Below, one piece after another: positions 1 through 5,219 of a stretch of 5,945 nt of DNA (within the stretch, counting starts at the first letter, position 1; each line of letters starts with the position of its first letter). A program made the position numbers and the translations under genes. This DNA comes from CAZSPL01 sp964608735 (GTDB taxonomy: Bacteria > JAJVIF01 > JAPKYR01 > CAZSPL01), in assembly GCA_964608735.1 (NCBI GenBank), contig CAZSPL010000219.1:1-5945 (forward strand), given 5' to 3'. The notes under the pieces are model-generated. The model was given only the letters and a program-made list of their open reading frames with translations. It searched no databases and was not told the DNA's origin.

Positions 1-113
1 ATAAAATCGAGGACCCGCTGAGCGAGCATATACTCAAGAAGGACTTCGAGCCGGGTGATACGGTGAAGATCGATTATGTGAATGAGGAAGTTACGTTTGA
101 GAAGGAAGTCTAA
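1..113 (+). CDS. ClpB/ClpC-type AAA+ unfoldase, C-terminal end only
   Basis: The frame is open from the left edge (first full codon at base 3) to TAA at 111-113 and gives 36 residues. They begin KIEDPLSEHILKKDF and continue with EPGDTVKIDY. This matches the extreme C-terminus of Hsp100 proteins: an (I/L)E-x-PL-x-x-x-IL segment, then G-D-x-V-x-(I/V)-D and a final beta strand. It is the end of the small subdomain of the second AAA+ module. In the family this module uses ATP to thread aggregated (ClpB) or protease-targeted (ClpC/ClpA) proteins. The E-x-PL...IL...GD wording looks more like ClpB than ClpC, but the ATPase motifs lie outside the window, so the subtype stays open. A strong hairpin terminator follows 22 bases after the stop, so this gene ends its transcript here and is not in an operon with the sigma factor downstream. 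Confidence 0.8.
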   Translation, partial: KIEDPLSEHILKKDFEPGDTVKIDYVNEEVTFEKEV

Positions 114-135
114 ATAGAACGGATTCTGAATATTC

Positions 136-161
136 AACCCGGGCGCAGTCCCGGGTTTTTT
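136..161 (+). terminator. Intrinsic terminator of the Clp gene
   Basis: The arms AACCCGGG (136-143) and CCCGGGTT (150-157) pair perfectly over 8 bp around a 6-nt loop, CGCAGT. They run straight into six T residues (156-161). This is a textbook rho-independent terminator, 22 bases after the Clp stop codon. Confidence 0.93.
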
Positions 162-217
162 CGTTGCGGGTGTTGCCCATGGAACGAGGTCGCATTCCTC
201 CGAAAAATCACCTAAGC

Positions 218-244
218 TGAAACAATCCTGCCTTCAAGGCTGTA
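218..244 (+). promoter_or_regulatory. Candidate ECF-type promoter of the sigma operon
   Basis: TGAAAC at 218-223 is followed after 17 bases by TGTA at 241-244. The hexamer equals the -35 known for several ECF sigma factors, and TGTA is one base from the CGTA-type -10. The same element with the same spacing precedes the lipoprotein gene at 2210. A start near 251 would leave a leader of about 14 nt, just enough to include the AGGCGG Shine-Dalgarno-like sequence at 253-258. A competing element is TGGAAC (180-185) with CGAAAA (201-206). A perfect TATAAT (246-251) overlaps this region but has no -35. Autoregulation is usual for ECF operons but is inferred here. Confidence 0.35.
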
Positions 245-264
245 GTATAATCAGGCGGCTCGGT

Positions 265-822
265 ATGGAAATTGCACAAGCCATTGCAAGATGCCTGTCC
301 GGTGACAAGGGCGCGTATGAAGCGGTCGTAAATGCGCACGCCGACAGGCTGGTGGCGGTACTGAGCAAGCTTATGGGCAACGTCGACGATGCCCGCGACA
401 TCGCGCAGGAAGCTTTCGTCAGGGCATACCTGCATCTCGATAAATACGACATCAACCGCCCGTTCGAACCGTGGCTATACAAAATAGCGCGGAACCTCGC
501 ATACAATCATCTGAAGCTGAAGGGGCGTCGCGCCGAAGGATGGCTCGAGCTCGACGGCGAATTTCATCTCGGAAGGCTCGAAAGTGAAACAAAATCGCCG
601 GTGGATGGTGTAATAGACGATGAGAGGCGTTCAGCGGTCGACCGGGTGCTCGTGAGAATGCGCCCGGAATTCAGGGAAGTGCTGACGCTGAGGTATATGG
701 AACGAATGGAGTATGAAGAGATTGCATCGGTGATGGGAATACCCATCGGGACCATGAAAACATGGTTGAATCGCGCGAAGGAGCAGTTTCGAAAATTGGC
801 GGACGGGAGTGAGATTTTCTGA
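265..822 (+). CDS. ECF-family RNA polymerase sigma factor (sigma-70 family)
   Basis: This protein of 185 residues is a normal length for an ECF sigma factor, with only the sigma2 and sigma4 domains. Residues about 10-87 form sigma2: the GDKGAYEAVV lead-in, region 2.2 with DDARDIAQEAFVRAY (41-55, core RNA polymerase contact), and PWLYKIARNLAYNHLK (69-84, -10 recognition). Residues 122-178 form sigma4, with a helix-turn-helix in EEIASVMGIPIGTMKTWLNR (151-170) that reads the -35. The linker of about 35 residues (88-121) lacks the proline-rich tail or extra domain of some ECF groups. ATG 265 is the only credible start: upstream in-frame codons to base 160 contain no ATG, GTG or TTG, and AGGCGG lies 6 nt before it. 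The stop shares one base with the anti-sigma start, so the pair is co-translated. The exact ECF group and the signal are not readable. Confidence 0.93.
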   Translation: MEIAQAIARCLSGDKGAYEAVVNAHADRLVAVLSKLMGNVDDARDIAQEAFVRAYLHLDKYDINRPFEPWLYKIARNLAYNHLKLKGRRAEGWLELDGEFHLGRLESETKSPVDGVIDDERRSAVDRVLVRMRPEFREVLTLRYMERMEYEEIASVMGIPIGTMKTWLNRAKEQFRKLADGSEIF

Positions 823-1418
823 TGCGTTGCGAAGAAGTAAACAAGCTGATAATGGATTACATCGACGGGCGGCTCGGACGTTTCAAGACCGAGAAGTTCG
901 AGCGGCATATCGAGGCGTGCCGGGCGTGCCGCGAGGAATATGAAGCGGAGTTGAAAATGGCGTCGGCATTCGATATTGAAGCCGAGGGTATCGCCGGGCC
1001 GTTTTTCGTCGAGGATGTTTTCGCCAATATCGATACGGCGCTGGAGCGGGAATACGCGTTATTGAGAATAAATGGAACCCCGAAGATCGTGGCCCTCGCG
1101 GGAGCCGTGGCGGTAATGGTCGTTGCGTTGGTCCTTTGGAGCACGGGGTGGGGCGCGTTCGGGGAATCGGGAACGATACGGCTTGTTATCGCCGATGCGT
1201 CAACGACCGGGGGCGAATGGTTCACGGGATTGGGCGGATTGCTTGTGGGCGTATATGATGCATTAGCCGCGGGTTTCCATTCGGTGATGGCTGTTCTCGG
1301 GGCGTTCTCCGCGCATTACACATCCGCGATAGCGATTCTCACCGCGCTGTGCGGAATAGCGAGCGTAGGGCTGATTGAGAGATTCAGGAGGAAATTCGCC
1401 GAGGAGTTGAGGACATGA
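822..1418 (+). CDS. Membrane-anchored zinc-finger anti-sigma factor
   Basis: 198 residues. The N-terminal 40 residues are a zf-HC2/ZAS anti-sigma domain: Cys3, then H-I-E-A-C-R-A-C at 29-36, giving H29-x3-C33-x2-C36, with the typical YIDGRLGRFKTEKFERH helix between. The family binds sigma2 and sigma4 and keeps the sigma factor off RNA polymerase. Cys3 lies 26 residues before His29, the spacing I recall for the four zinc ligands of RsrA, a redox-responsive anti-sigma factor. A clear membrane helix spans about 88-106, and another about 166-184 after a partly hydrophobic stretch (134-160). The protein may therefore cross the membrane two or three times, instead of once as is common. The C-terminus is basic (ERFRRKFAEELR) and probably cytoplasmic. 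The start overlaps the sigma stop in TGATG, with GGGAG about 13 nt upstream. The anti-sigma call is firm; the signal is unknown. Confidence 0.88.
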   Translation: MRCEEVNKLIMDYIDGRLGRFKTEKFERHIEACRACREEYEAELKMASAFDIEAEGIAGPFFVEDVFANIDTALEREYALLRINGTPKIVALAGAVAVMVVALVLWSTGWGAFGESGTIRLVIADASTTGGEWFTGLGGLLVGVYDALAAGFHSVMAVLGAFSAHYTSAIAILTALCGIASVGLIERFRRKFAEELRT

Positions 1419-2065
1419 GATCAAAGAGAAAAGTAACCGGCAACGGGATTTTCCGAACCGCCCTGATGATGGTCGCCGCGATAACCGCCCTGTTTGTCGC
1501 GACGCCGGCATTCGCGGGCGCGGGAAAAAGCGGCGCGGAACTGGGCGGCGTGCTTACCGGCATATTCGGCGTCGCGGCGCTGGGATTCGGGCTTGGGGCG
1601 TTCGGTATCGTCGTCAATCATATTTTTTATAAGAGGACCGTACTTGCCTATGTTTTCCTAAGGAAGAAACCGGGATGGTCGTTCCTCACGGGAGTAATAG
1701 TGACGCTTCTCGGCCTGGGGCTCGTGGCGCTGTTCCAGGGGGTCGAGACGATCCAGGGAATAATCATGCTTTTGTACCTTCTCGGCCTCGGGATGTTCGG
1801 CATCGGCGCGGTGATGCGTCTCGCCGGGTATATAGTCGAACCCCCGATAATCGAGGACAGCCTTCCATCAACCTGGGCTTTCATCAAGGGCGGATTCGTA
1901 TTCATGGCGGTCAATATCGTGGTGATTATCGGTAACGCCCTGGCAATCGGAGTGCTCATAGCAGGGGTTGGAGCGACATTGCTGAGTTATTTCGCGGGGA
2001 TGGGCAGCGCGGTGTCAGATGTCGCGAATTCGGACATGCCTGTCAACGAAGGCAAAACGGAATAA
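1415..2065 (+). CDS. Unrecognised polytopic membrane protein, third gene of the sigma operon
   Basis: 216 residues; I do not recognise the family. The N-terminus is a likely cleaved signal peptide: basic MRSKRK, hydrophobic core 16-29, then TPAFA before G35 as an Ala-x-Ala site. Membrane helices follow at about 44-68, 90-108, 113-133 and a long hydrophobic run 158-192 that could hold one or two. The basic loop FYKRTVLAYVFLRKK (71-85) should be cytoplasmic, which fits an outside N-terminus. Another cytoplasmic loop (about 134-157) contains YIVEPPIIEDSLPSTW. No enzymatic motif is visible. The start ATG overlaps the anti-sigma stop in ATGA, with GAGGAG 8 nt upstream, and a tandem TAATAA ends the gene. 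Translational coupling to the anti-sigma gene suggests that it senses a signal, assists the anti-sigma factor or is regulated with it; this is inference from position only. Confidence 0.82.
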   Translation: MRSKRKVTGNGIFRTALMMVAAITALFVATPAFAGAGKSGAELGGVLTGIFGVAALGFGLGAFGIVVNHIFYKRTVLAYVFLRKKPGWSFLTGVIVTLLGLGLVALFQGVETIQGIIMLLYLLGLGMFGIGAVMRLAGYIVEPPIIEDSLPSTWAFIKGGFVFMAVNIVVIIGNALAIGVLIAGVGATLLSYFAGMGSAVSDVANSDMPVNEGKTE

Positions 2066-2093
2066 TAAATAGTCTGAACGGATGCAGGGATAG

Positions 2094-2120
2094 CCCCGGT
2101 GAATACCGGGGTATTTTATT
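2094..2120 (+). terminator. Intrinsic terminator of the sigma operon
   Basis: CCCCGGT (2094-2100) pairs with ACCGGGG (2105-2111) around a GAAT tetraloop, with a possible extra G-T pair at the base. It is followed by TATTTTATTT. It sits 28 bases after the third gene's stop, so the lipoprotein gene at 2210 needs its own promoter. Confidence 0.88.
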
Positions 2121-2125
2121 TGAAC

Positions 2126-2155
2126 AATTTCAGTGAAATTTTCATTCGAGTGAAA
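2126..2155. repeat. Alternating TTTCA/TGAAA dyads, possible operator
   Basis: Two inverted repeats abut. AATTTC-AGT-GAAATT (2126-2140) is perfect. TTTCAT-TCGA-GTGAAA (2140-2155) is perfect apart from one T/G pair. Together they give four half-sites: TTTCA at 2128 and 2140, TGAAA at 2134 and 2151. The last one is the start of the candidate -35 of the lipoprotein promoter, so a protein bound here could block or help polymerase. It could also be chance in AT-rich intergenic DNA. Confidence 0.35.
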
Positions 2156-2177
2156 CACTATTCCGGCTGGCCGTGTA
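2151..2177 (+). promoter_or_regulatory. Candidate ECF-type promoter of the lipoprotein gene
   Basis: TGAAAC at 2151-2156 and TGTA at 2174-2177 are separated by 17 bases, exactly as upstream of the sigma operon. Transcription would begin near 2184 and give a leader of roughly 26 nt that contains the Shine-Dalgarno sequence at 2196-2201. The element lies after the operon terminator, where a promoter is needed. No better sigma-70-type pair is visible between 2121 and 2195. Confidence 0.42.
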
Positions 2178-2195
2178 CGCATAAGTAGAAACCTC

Positions 2196-2201
2196 TGGAG
2201 G
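2196..2201 (+). promoter_or_regulatory. Ribosome binding site of the lipoprotein gene
   Basis: TGGAGG ends 8 nt before ATG 2210 and fixes that start, which also places a lipoprotein signal peptide at the N-terminus. Confidence 0.8.
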
Positions 2202-2209
2202 ACGTAAAT

Positions 2210-3925
2210 ATGCGAAGACGGAACATCAGAATCATCCTTGTACTCGTGATATCCCTGTTTGCCTTCGGATGCTCGGGCGGCGGCACATCATTGCCCACAT
2301 CACCCGAAGGCATTAACGCTGACGTGCAGCTCAGGGAATCATTCGCGGGGATCGAGAATGTCAGCCCGGATGTCGAGATACTCGAACCGGCGGACGGAAT
2401 GACCGCGACATTCTACCCGGACGGCGAGAACGGCAGGGCGGGTATCGAGGTCCGTATCGACGGCGAACTGGCGGCTGTAACCGATGAGACGGGGGAATTT
2501 CAACTTCCCGACGGCGTGGATGTCGGTACCACTCTCGAATATGCCGTCGACGGAGAGACTTTCTACAAGGCGGAACTCGGTATCGAGCGTGAGGCGATGG
2601 GGCCGGAAGGGCAGGCGGGAGATGGAATCGTATACGGCATGGTGGTTGACGAGCAGGGCGCGGTGCCATACGCGCTGGTCATTGTGACCGATGGGGATAA
2701 TTATGCATACGATGTATCCAACTCTGTCGGTTTCTACGAAGTGCTCGGCGCGCCGACCGGCCATGTGCTGGTCATCGCGGTCGCGGAATTACATTATTCA
2801 AAGATGAAAGTTGTCGACATCGAGCCGGAAGTGCCCTATCAGCTCAACATCATGCTTAACATTGCACAGGGGCTCGGCAAGCTCTATGGCCGCACATTCG
2901 TACCGGGAGTCGGGCTGCTTCCCGGCGTCTATGTGAATTTCACACAGCCGAGCGGGATTGTCAGGGAGGATATAAGCAACATTTACGGTATGTACGAGCT
3001 GCTCGATATCCCAGCGGGGCTTGGCCACCTTTACGCCCACAAGACAGGCTATCACGATATCAACGCCAACCTCATCATCCAGCCCGGATTCAACGGCCTT
3101 GATATCGGCATGACCCCGATAGCGATGGGAGCGGTTGTCGGGCAGGTATTCACGCCCTATGGATATAAGGTAATCGGTGCGCTGGTGCGTCTTACTTACG
3201 TCAACCAGAACGGCGATCACGAGTGGAAATTCATGTACACCGGCGACCAGGGGCAGTTCGGGTTCGGGAATGTCTCGCCGAGCACTTACGCGGTACAGGC
3301 GTTCGCGCCCGGATGGACTCCCGCGATTGCCATAGGAACCGTCTGGGAAGGCACTATCCAGGAAGAAGTGCTGGTGATCGACCAGACCGATGAAACCGGG
3401 CTTCTCGAAGGCTGGGCGGTGGATTATGAAGGCCAGCCGGTGCCGTATGCGTTCGGGTATGTCGAATATATCGGCTTCAAGAGCTATCTCTCGGGATGGG
3501 CGATTGCCGATGAAAACGGGCATTTCGAAGTGGACGGCATCCCGTATGGACCTTATGCGATACATATCGAGTCGGCTGCCTTCTTCCCCGCGCCGTGGGA
3601 ATACGCCGATATACTTCCCACCGAGGACGGCGATTTCCTGAGCGTGCTGTTCCCCTACAATCCGGCCCTGGCGGGGTCGATGACGGGGACGGTGTATGGA
3701 ATCGGCGGAGACATTGAGCCCTACGCTATCGTTGGATGTTACGTGATGGGAGACTCATCCATATCCTACAAGGCTCTCGCCGATGAGAATGGCCACTACG
3801 TATTTCCATACCTGCCGCCAACGGTGTACAACGCGTTCGCGGTCGATGGTGAACTGAATGCGGGGTATGGATTCGATGAGGTCTTCACCGGTATGGAAAC
3901 GGTTTTGGATTTGCATATCGAGTAA
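2210..3925 (+). CDS. Large lipoprotein with tandem carboxypeptidase-regulatory-like beta domains
   Basis: 571 residues. Basic MRRRNIR, a hydrophobic core and LFAFGC with Cys21 form a lipoprotein signal peptide; a Gly/Ser/Pro-rich linker follows (22-35). The rest is built of repeats of about 80-90 residues starting near 139, 224, 307, 396 and 489, with a degenerate one at about 54-125. Each has the order G-x-V-x-G (strand), a variable loop, A/G-x-V-x-V, an N/D-x-x-G-x-(F/Y) turn, P-x-G-x-Y and a closing strand. Examples are ADENGHFEVDGIPYGPYAIH (433-452) and ADENGHYVFPYLPPTVYNAF (524-543). This is the pattern of CarboxypepD_reg-like / transthyretin-like modules, which are usually binding or spacer domains on surface proteins. 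No catalytic domain or zinc-peptidase motif is present. The protein most likely sits on an envelope membrane. Its ligand is unknown. It is monocistronic, between two terminators, and shares a promoter-like element with the sigma operon. Confidence 0.85.
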   Translation: MRRRNIRIILVLVISLFAFGCSGGGTSLPTSPEGINADVQLRESFAGIENVSPDVEILEPADGMTATFYPDGENGRAGIEVRIDGELAAVTDETGEFQLPDGVDVGTTLEYAVDGETFYKAELGIEREAMGPEGQAGDGIVYGMVVDEQGAVPYALVIVTDGDNYAYDVSNSVGFYEVLGAPTGHVLVIAVAELHYSKMKVVDIEPEVPYQLNIMLNIAQGLGKLYGRTFVPGVGLLPGVYVNFTQPSGIVREDISNIYGMYELLDIPAGLGHLYAHKTGYHDINANLIIQPGFNGLDIGMTPIAMGAVVGQVFTPYGYKVIGALVRLTYVNQNGDHEWKFMYTGDQGQFGFGNVSPSTYAVQAFAPGWTPAIAIGTVWEGTIQEEVLVIDQTDETGLLEGWAVDYEGQPVPYAFGYVEYIGFKSYLSGWAIADENGHFEVDGIPYGPYAIHIESAAFFPAPWEYADILPTEDGDFLSVLFPYNPALAGSMTGTVYGIGGDIEPYAIVGCYVMGDSSISYKALADENGHYVFPYLPPTVYNAFAVDGELNAGYGFDEVFTGMETVLDLHIE

Positions 3926-3949
3926 GCGATTTTTTTTCATACGAACCTC

Positions 3950-3977
3950 TTGAATACCCCCACTGTGGTGTATTCAA
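3950..3977. repeat. Imperfect inverted repeat between convergent genes
   Basis: TTGAATAC (3950-3957) and GTATTCAA (3970-3977) are perfect 8-bp arms. Inside them, after a small asymmetric internal loop, CCA (3960-3962) can pair with TGG (3966-3968). No T-run follows on either strand, so by itself it is not a terminator. It may protect transcript 3' ends or add to the adjacent terminator hairpin. Confidence 0.55.
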
Positions 3978-3986
3978 CGAAAAGAA

Positions 3987-4006
3987 GGCAGCCCTTGCGG
4001 GCTGCC
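3987..4006 (-). terminator. Terminator between convergent genes, best on the minus strand
   Basis: GGCAGCCC (3987-3994) and GGGCTGCC (3999-4006) pair perfectly around four bases. Read on the minus strand the loop is GCAA, a stable GNRA type, and TTCTTTTCG follows, so it ends the minus-strand gene 4040-5077. On the plus strand only ATCCTTATAT follows, so it is a weaker terminator for the lipoprotein gene. Bidirectional use is likely, since no other good hairpin with a T-run follows 3925. Confidence 0.8.
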
Positions 4007-4039
4007 ATCCTTATATATTAGAAACCCGGGAGGAGGGTT

Positions 4040-5077
4040 TTACCCGGTGCTGAACAATACGAGCTGATACGCCGTTGCGTGGGAGCCATCCTTTTTCGTG
4101 GCGGCATCGATTACCTTGATGAGTATCGGGTTCTCGGCATAGACGATTTGAGAGCCGCTCGTCACGAATCCGGAGAATGTCGCGTGGTCCGCGTTCTTAT
4201 CGGTGAGCTCGAGTTGTTGCGAGCCGTAGATAATGCTCGGTGCCTCAATCAGTACGATCGCATCGTATTCGTCATTCTGCCAGTCATATACATCGACATC
4301 GAGGTTTACCCCGTAGTCCCCGGGGACGAGGCTTCCCGTCAATGTCGTGTTAATCCTGAACGCTTCCGCGCAGTGAAACTCCGGCTTGGGCACGCCGAGA
4401 TCGAACAGCGCCGGCGGACGCCATGAGACATCGACGATGAAATCGACATCCACTGCGGTCTTGGATGTATGGAGCTTGACTTCGCGGGTGTATTCTTCGC
4501 CTGAGGGAATCGAATAGCCCGATTCCAAATCACCGAAATTGAGGTACGGGCTGATGCTGGTCATGTATTTTTCGGATTTATACAGCCCGGTGAAGCCATC
4601 GGGATCCATCAATATGTTACTCGCCACTCCCGACGGGAATTGAATGTCACACGCCGAAGCGACGATGAGCCTGATATCGAATGCGCTGCTGGTGATGTAG
4701 GCATCGAACATGTTGCGAATCGTCACCAGGCCGAACAGCCCGCCCTCGATGGGGTCGAAATCGCCTATGACAAGGCAGTGCGTGCAGTTGGGCGGGGTCA
4801 GGTAGGCGGTCACGTCGGCATGGAAATCGCCGGAGCGGTCGTCGAGTATGACCGGCGCGCCTCCTTCCGCGGGAATCCTTACATGAAGCGAGGCGAGCGG
4901 GCCCCTGCCTTCATCGAGCCATGACGCATGGGCTTTCCGGAATGAATCGGCAGAATCGGGAAAGACGAGTTCGTCGCTGTCGTCCTTCGCGCTCGAGCAG
5001 GAATACATCCCGAGTATGATCGCCCCGAGGATGAAGAGCAGCGTATAGATGATTACAAGACGCAGACTGATTCTCAT
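4040..5077 (-). CDS. Unrecognised secreted or lipid-anchored protein
   Basis: 345 residues; I do not recognise the family. The N-terminus MRISLR plus the hydrophobic core 8-23 and GMYSC (Cys27) looks like a lipoprotein signal. The -3 residue is Met and -2 is Tyr, so the lipobox is non-canonical and plain membrane anchoring is possible. Residues 28-60 are acidic and probably linker. The 61-240 region is mixed beta, with C-T-H-C at 98-101 (a CxxC pair), further Cys at 143 and 236, and an acidic loop MDPDGF (157-162). About 240-342 reads as an Ig-like beta sandwich, with alternating strands such as YGVNLDVDVYDW and AIVLIEAPSIIYG. No known catalytic triad is visible. The start is set by GGAGG at 5086-5090, 8 nt upstream on the minus strand. 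The gene stands 142 bases downstream of the methyltransferase on the same strand and converges on the repeat lipoprotein. Confidence 0.8.
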   Translation of the reverse strand: MRISLRLVIIYTLLFILGAIILGMYSCSSAKDDSDELVFPDSADSFRKAHASWLDEGRGPLASLHVRIPAEGGAPVILDDRSGDFHADVTAYLTPPNCTHCLVIGDFDPIEGGLFGLVTIRNMFDAYITSSAFDIRLIVASACDIQFPSGVASNILMDPDGFTGLYKSEKYMTSISPYLNFGDLESGYSIPSGEEYTREVKLHTSKTAVDVDFIVDVSWRPPALFDLGVPKPEFHCAEAFRINTTLTGSLVPGDYGVNLDVDVYDWQNDEYDAIVLIEAPSIIYGSQQLELTDKNADHATFSGFVTSGSQIVYAENPILIKVIDAATKKDGSHATAYQLVLFSTG

Positions 5078-5085
5078 TGTAGATA

Positions 5086-5090
5086 CCTCC
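5086..5090 (-). promoter_or_regulatory. Ribosome binding site of the gene ending at 4040
   Basis: CCTCC on the plus strand is GGAGG on the minus strand, 8 nt before the ATG at 5077. It confirms this start. I see no convincing promoter hexamers in the 142-base gap upstream, nor a clear terminator for the methyltransferase, so read-through from that gene is possible. Confidence 0.75.
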
Positions 5091-5219
5091 GACGGAATTC
5101 CTCATGAATATCATCTGGTTAGCGATGATGGCCCGTATTAATTGATATGAAACGGAGTTAATGACCGGGGTTGTTCGGATGAAGTAGGAGCTAATGTGGT
5201 GAAATGAGCTTTAAACGGA

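Noticed and set aside
180..206. TGGAAC-N15-CGAAAA as the ECF promoter of the sigma operon
   Set aside because: The -35 resembles the RpoE type, but the -10 and spacing are poor and the element is not repeated before the lipoprotein gene. Kept only as an alternative to 218-244.
246..251. Perfect TATAAT 13 bases before the sigma start codon
   Set aside because: No TTGACA-like -35 at 16-18 bases and no TG extension. It would leave only about 7 nt of leader without the Shine-Dalgarno sequence. It may be chance or part of the start-site region of the ECF-type promoter.
585..612. TGAAAC-N18-TGTA inside the sigma gene
   Set aside because: It lies within coding sequence, the spacing differs by one, and no start codon of a separate gene follows. 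It is useful as a reminder that the motif can occur by chance.
3917..3937. ATCG/CGAT hairpin followed by eight T residues at the lipoprotein stop
   Set aside because: A four-base stem with a six-base loop overlapping the stop codon is too weak for a confident terminator. The T-run may still help ending.
4022..4040. AAACCC/GGGTTT inverted repeat at the end of the minus-strand gene
   Set aside because: It overlaps the stop codon and has a 7-base loop and no proper T-run on the minus strand. The hairpin at 3987-4006 is far better.
4079..4426. Plus-strand open frame of 115 residues, and the 255-residue minus frame at 2798-3565
   Set aside because: Both lie wholly inside strongly supported genes on the opposite strand and show no domain, signal or ribosome binding site. 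They are shadows of codon usage.
5110..5129. ATCATC/GATGAT dyad with an 8-base spacer upstream of the gene 4040-5077
   Set aside because: Six-base arms with a long spacer are easily found by chance, and there is no promoter nearby to give it meaning.
5148..5175. TGAAAC on the plus strand in the gap between the two minus-strand genes
   Set aside because: No TGTA at 17 bases (TTGT instead), and it would only transcribe antisense into the methyltransferase.
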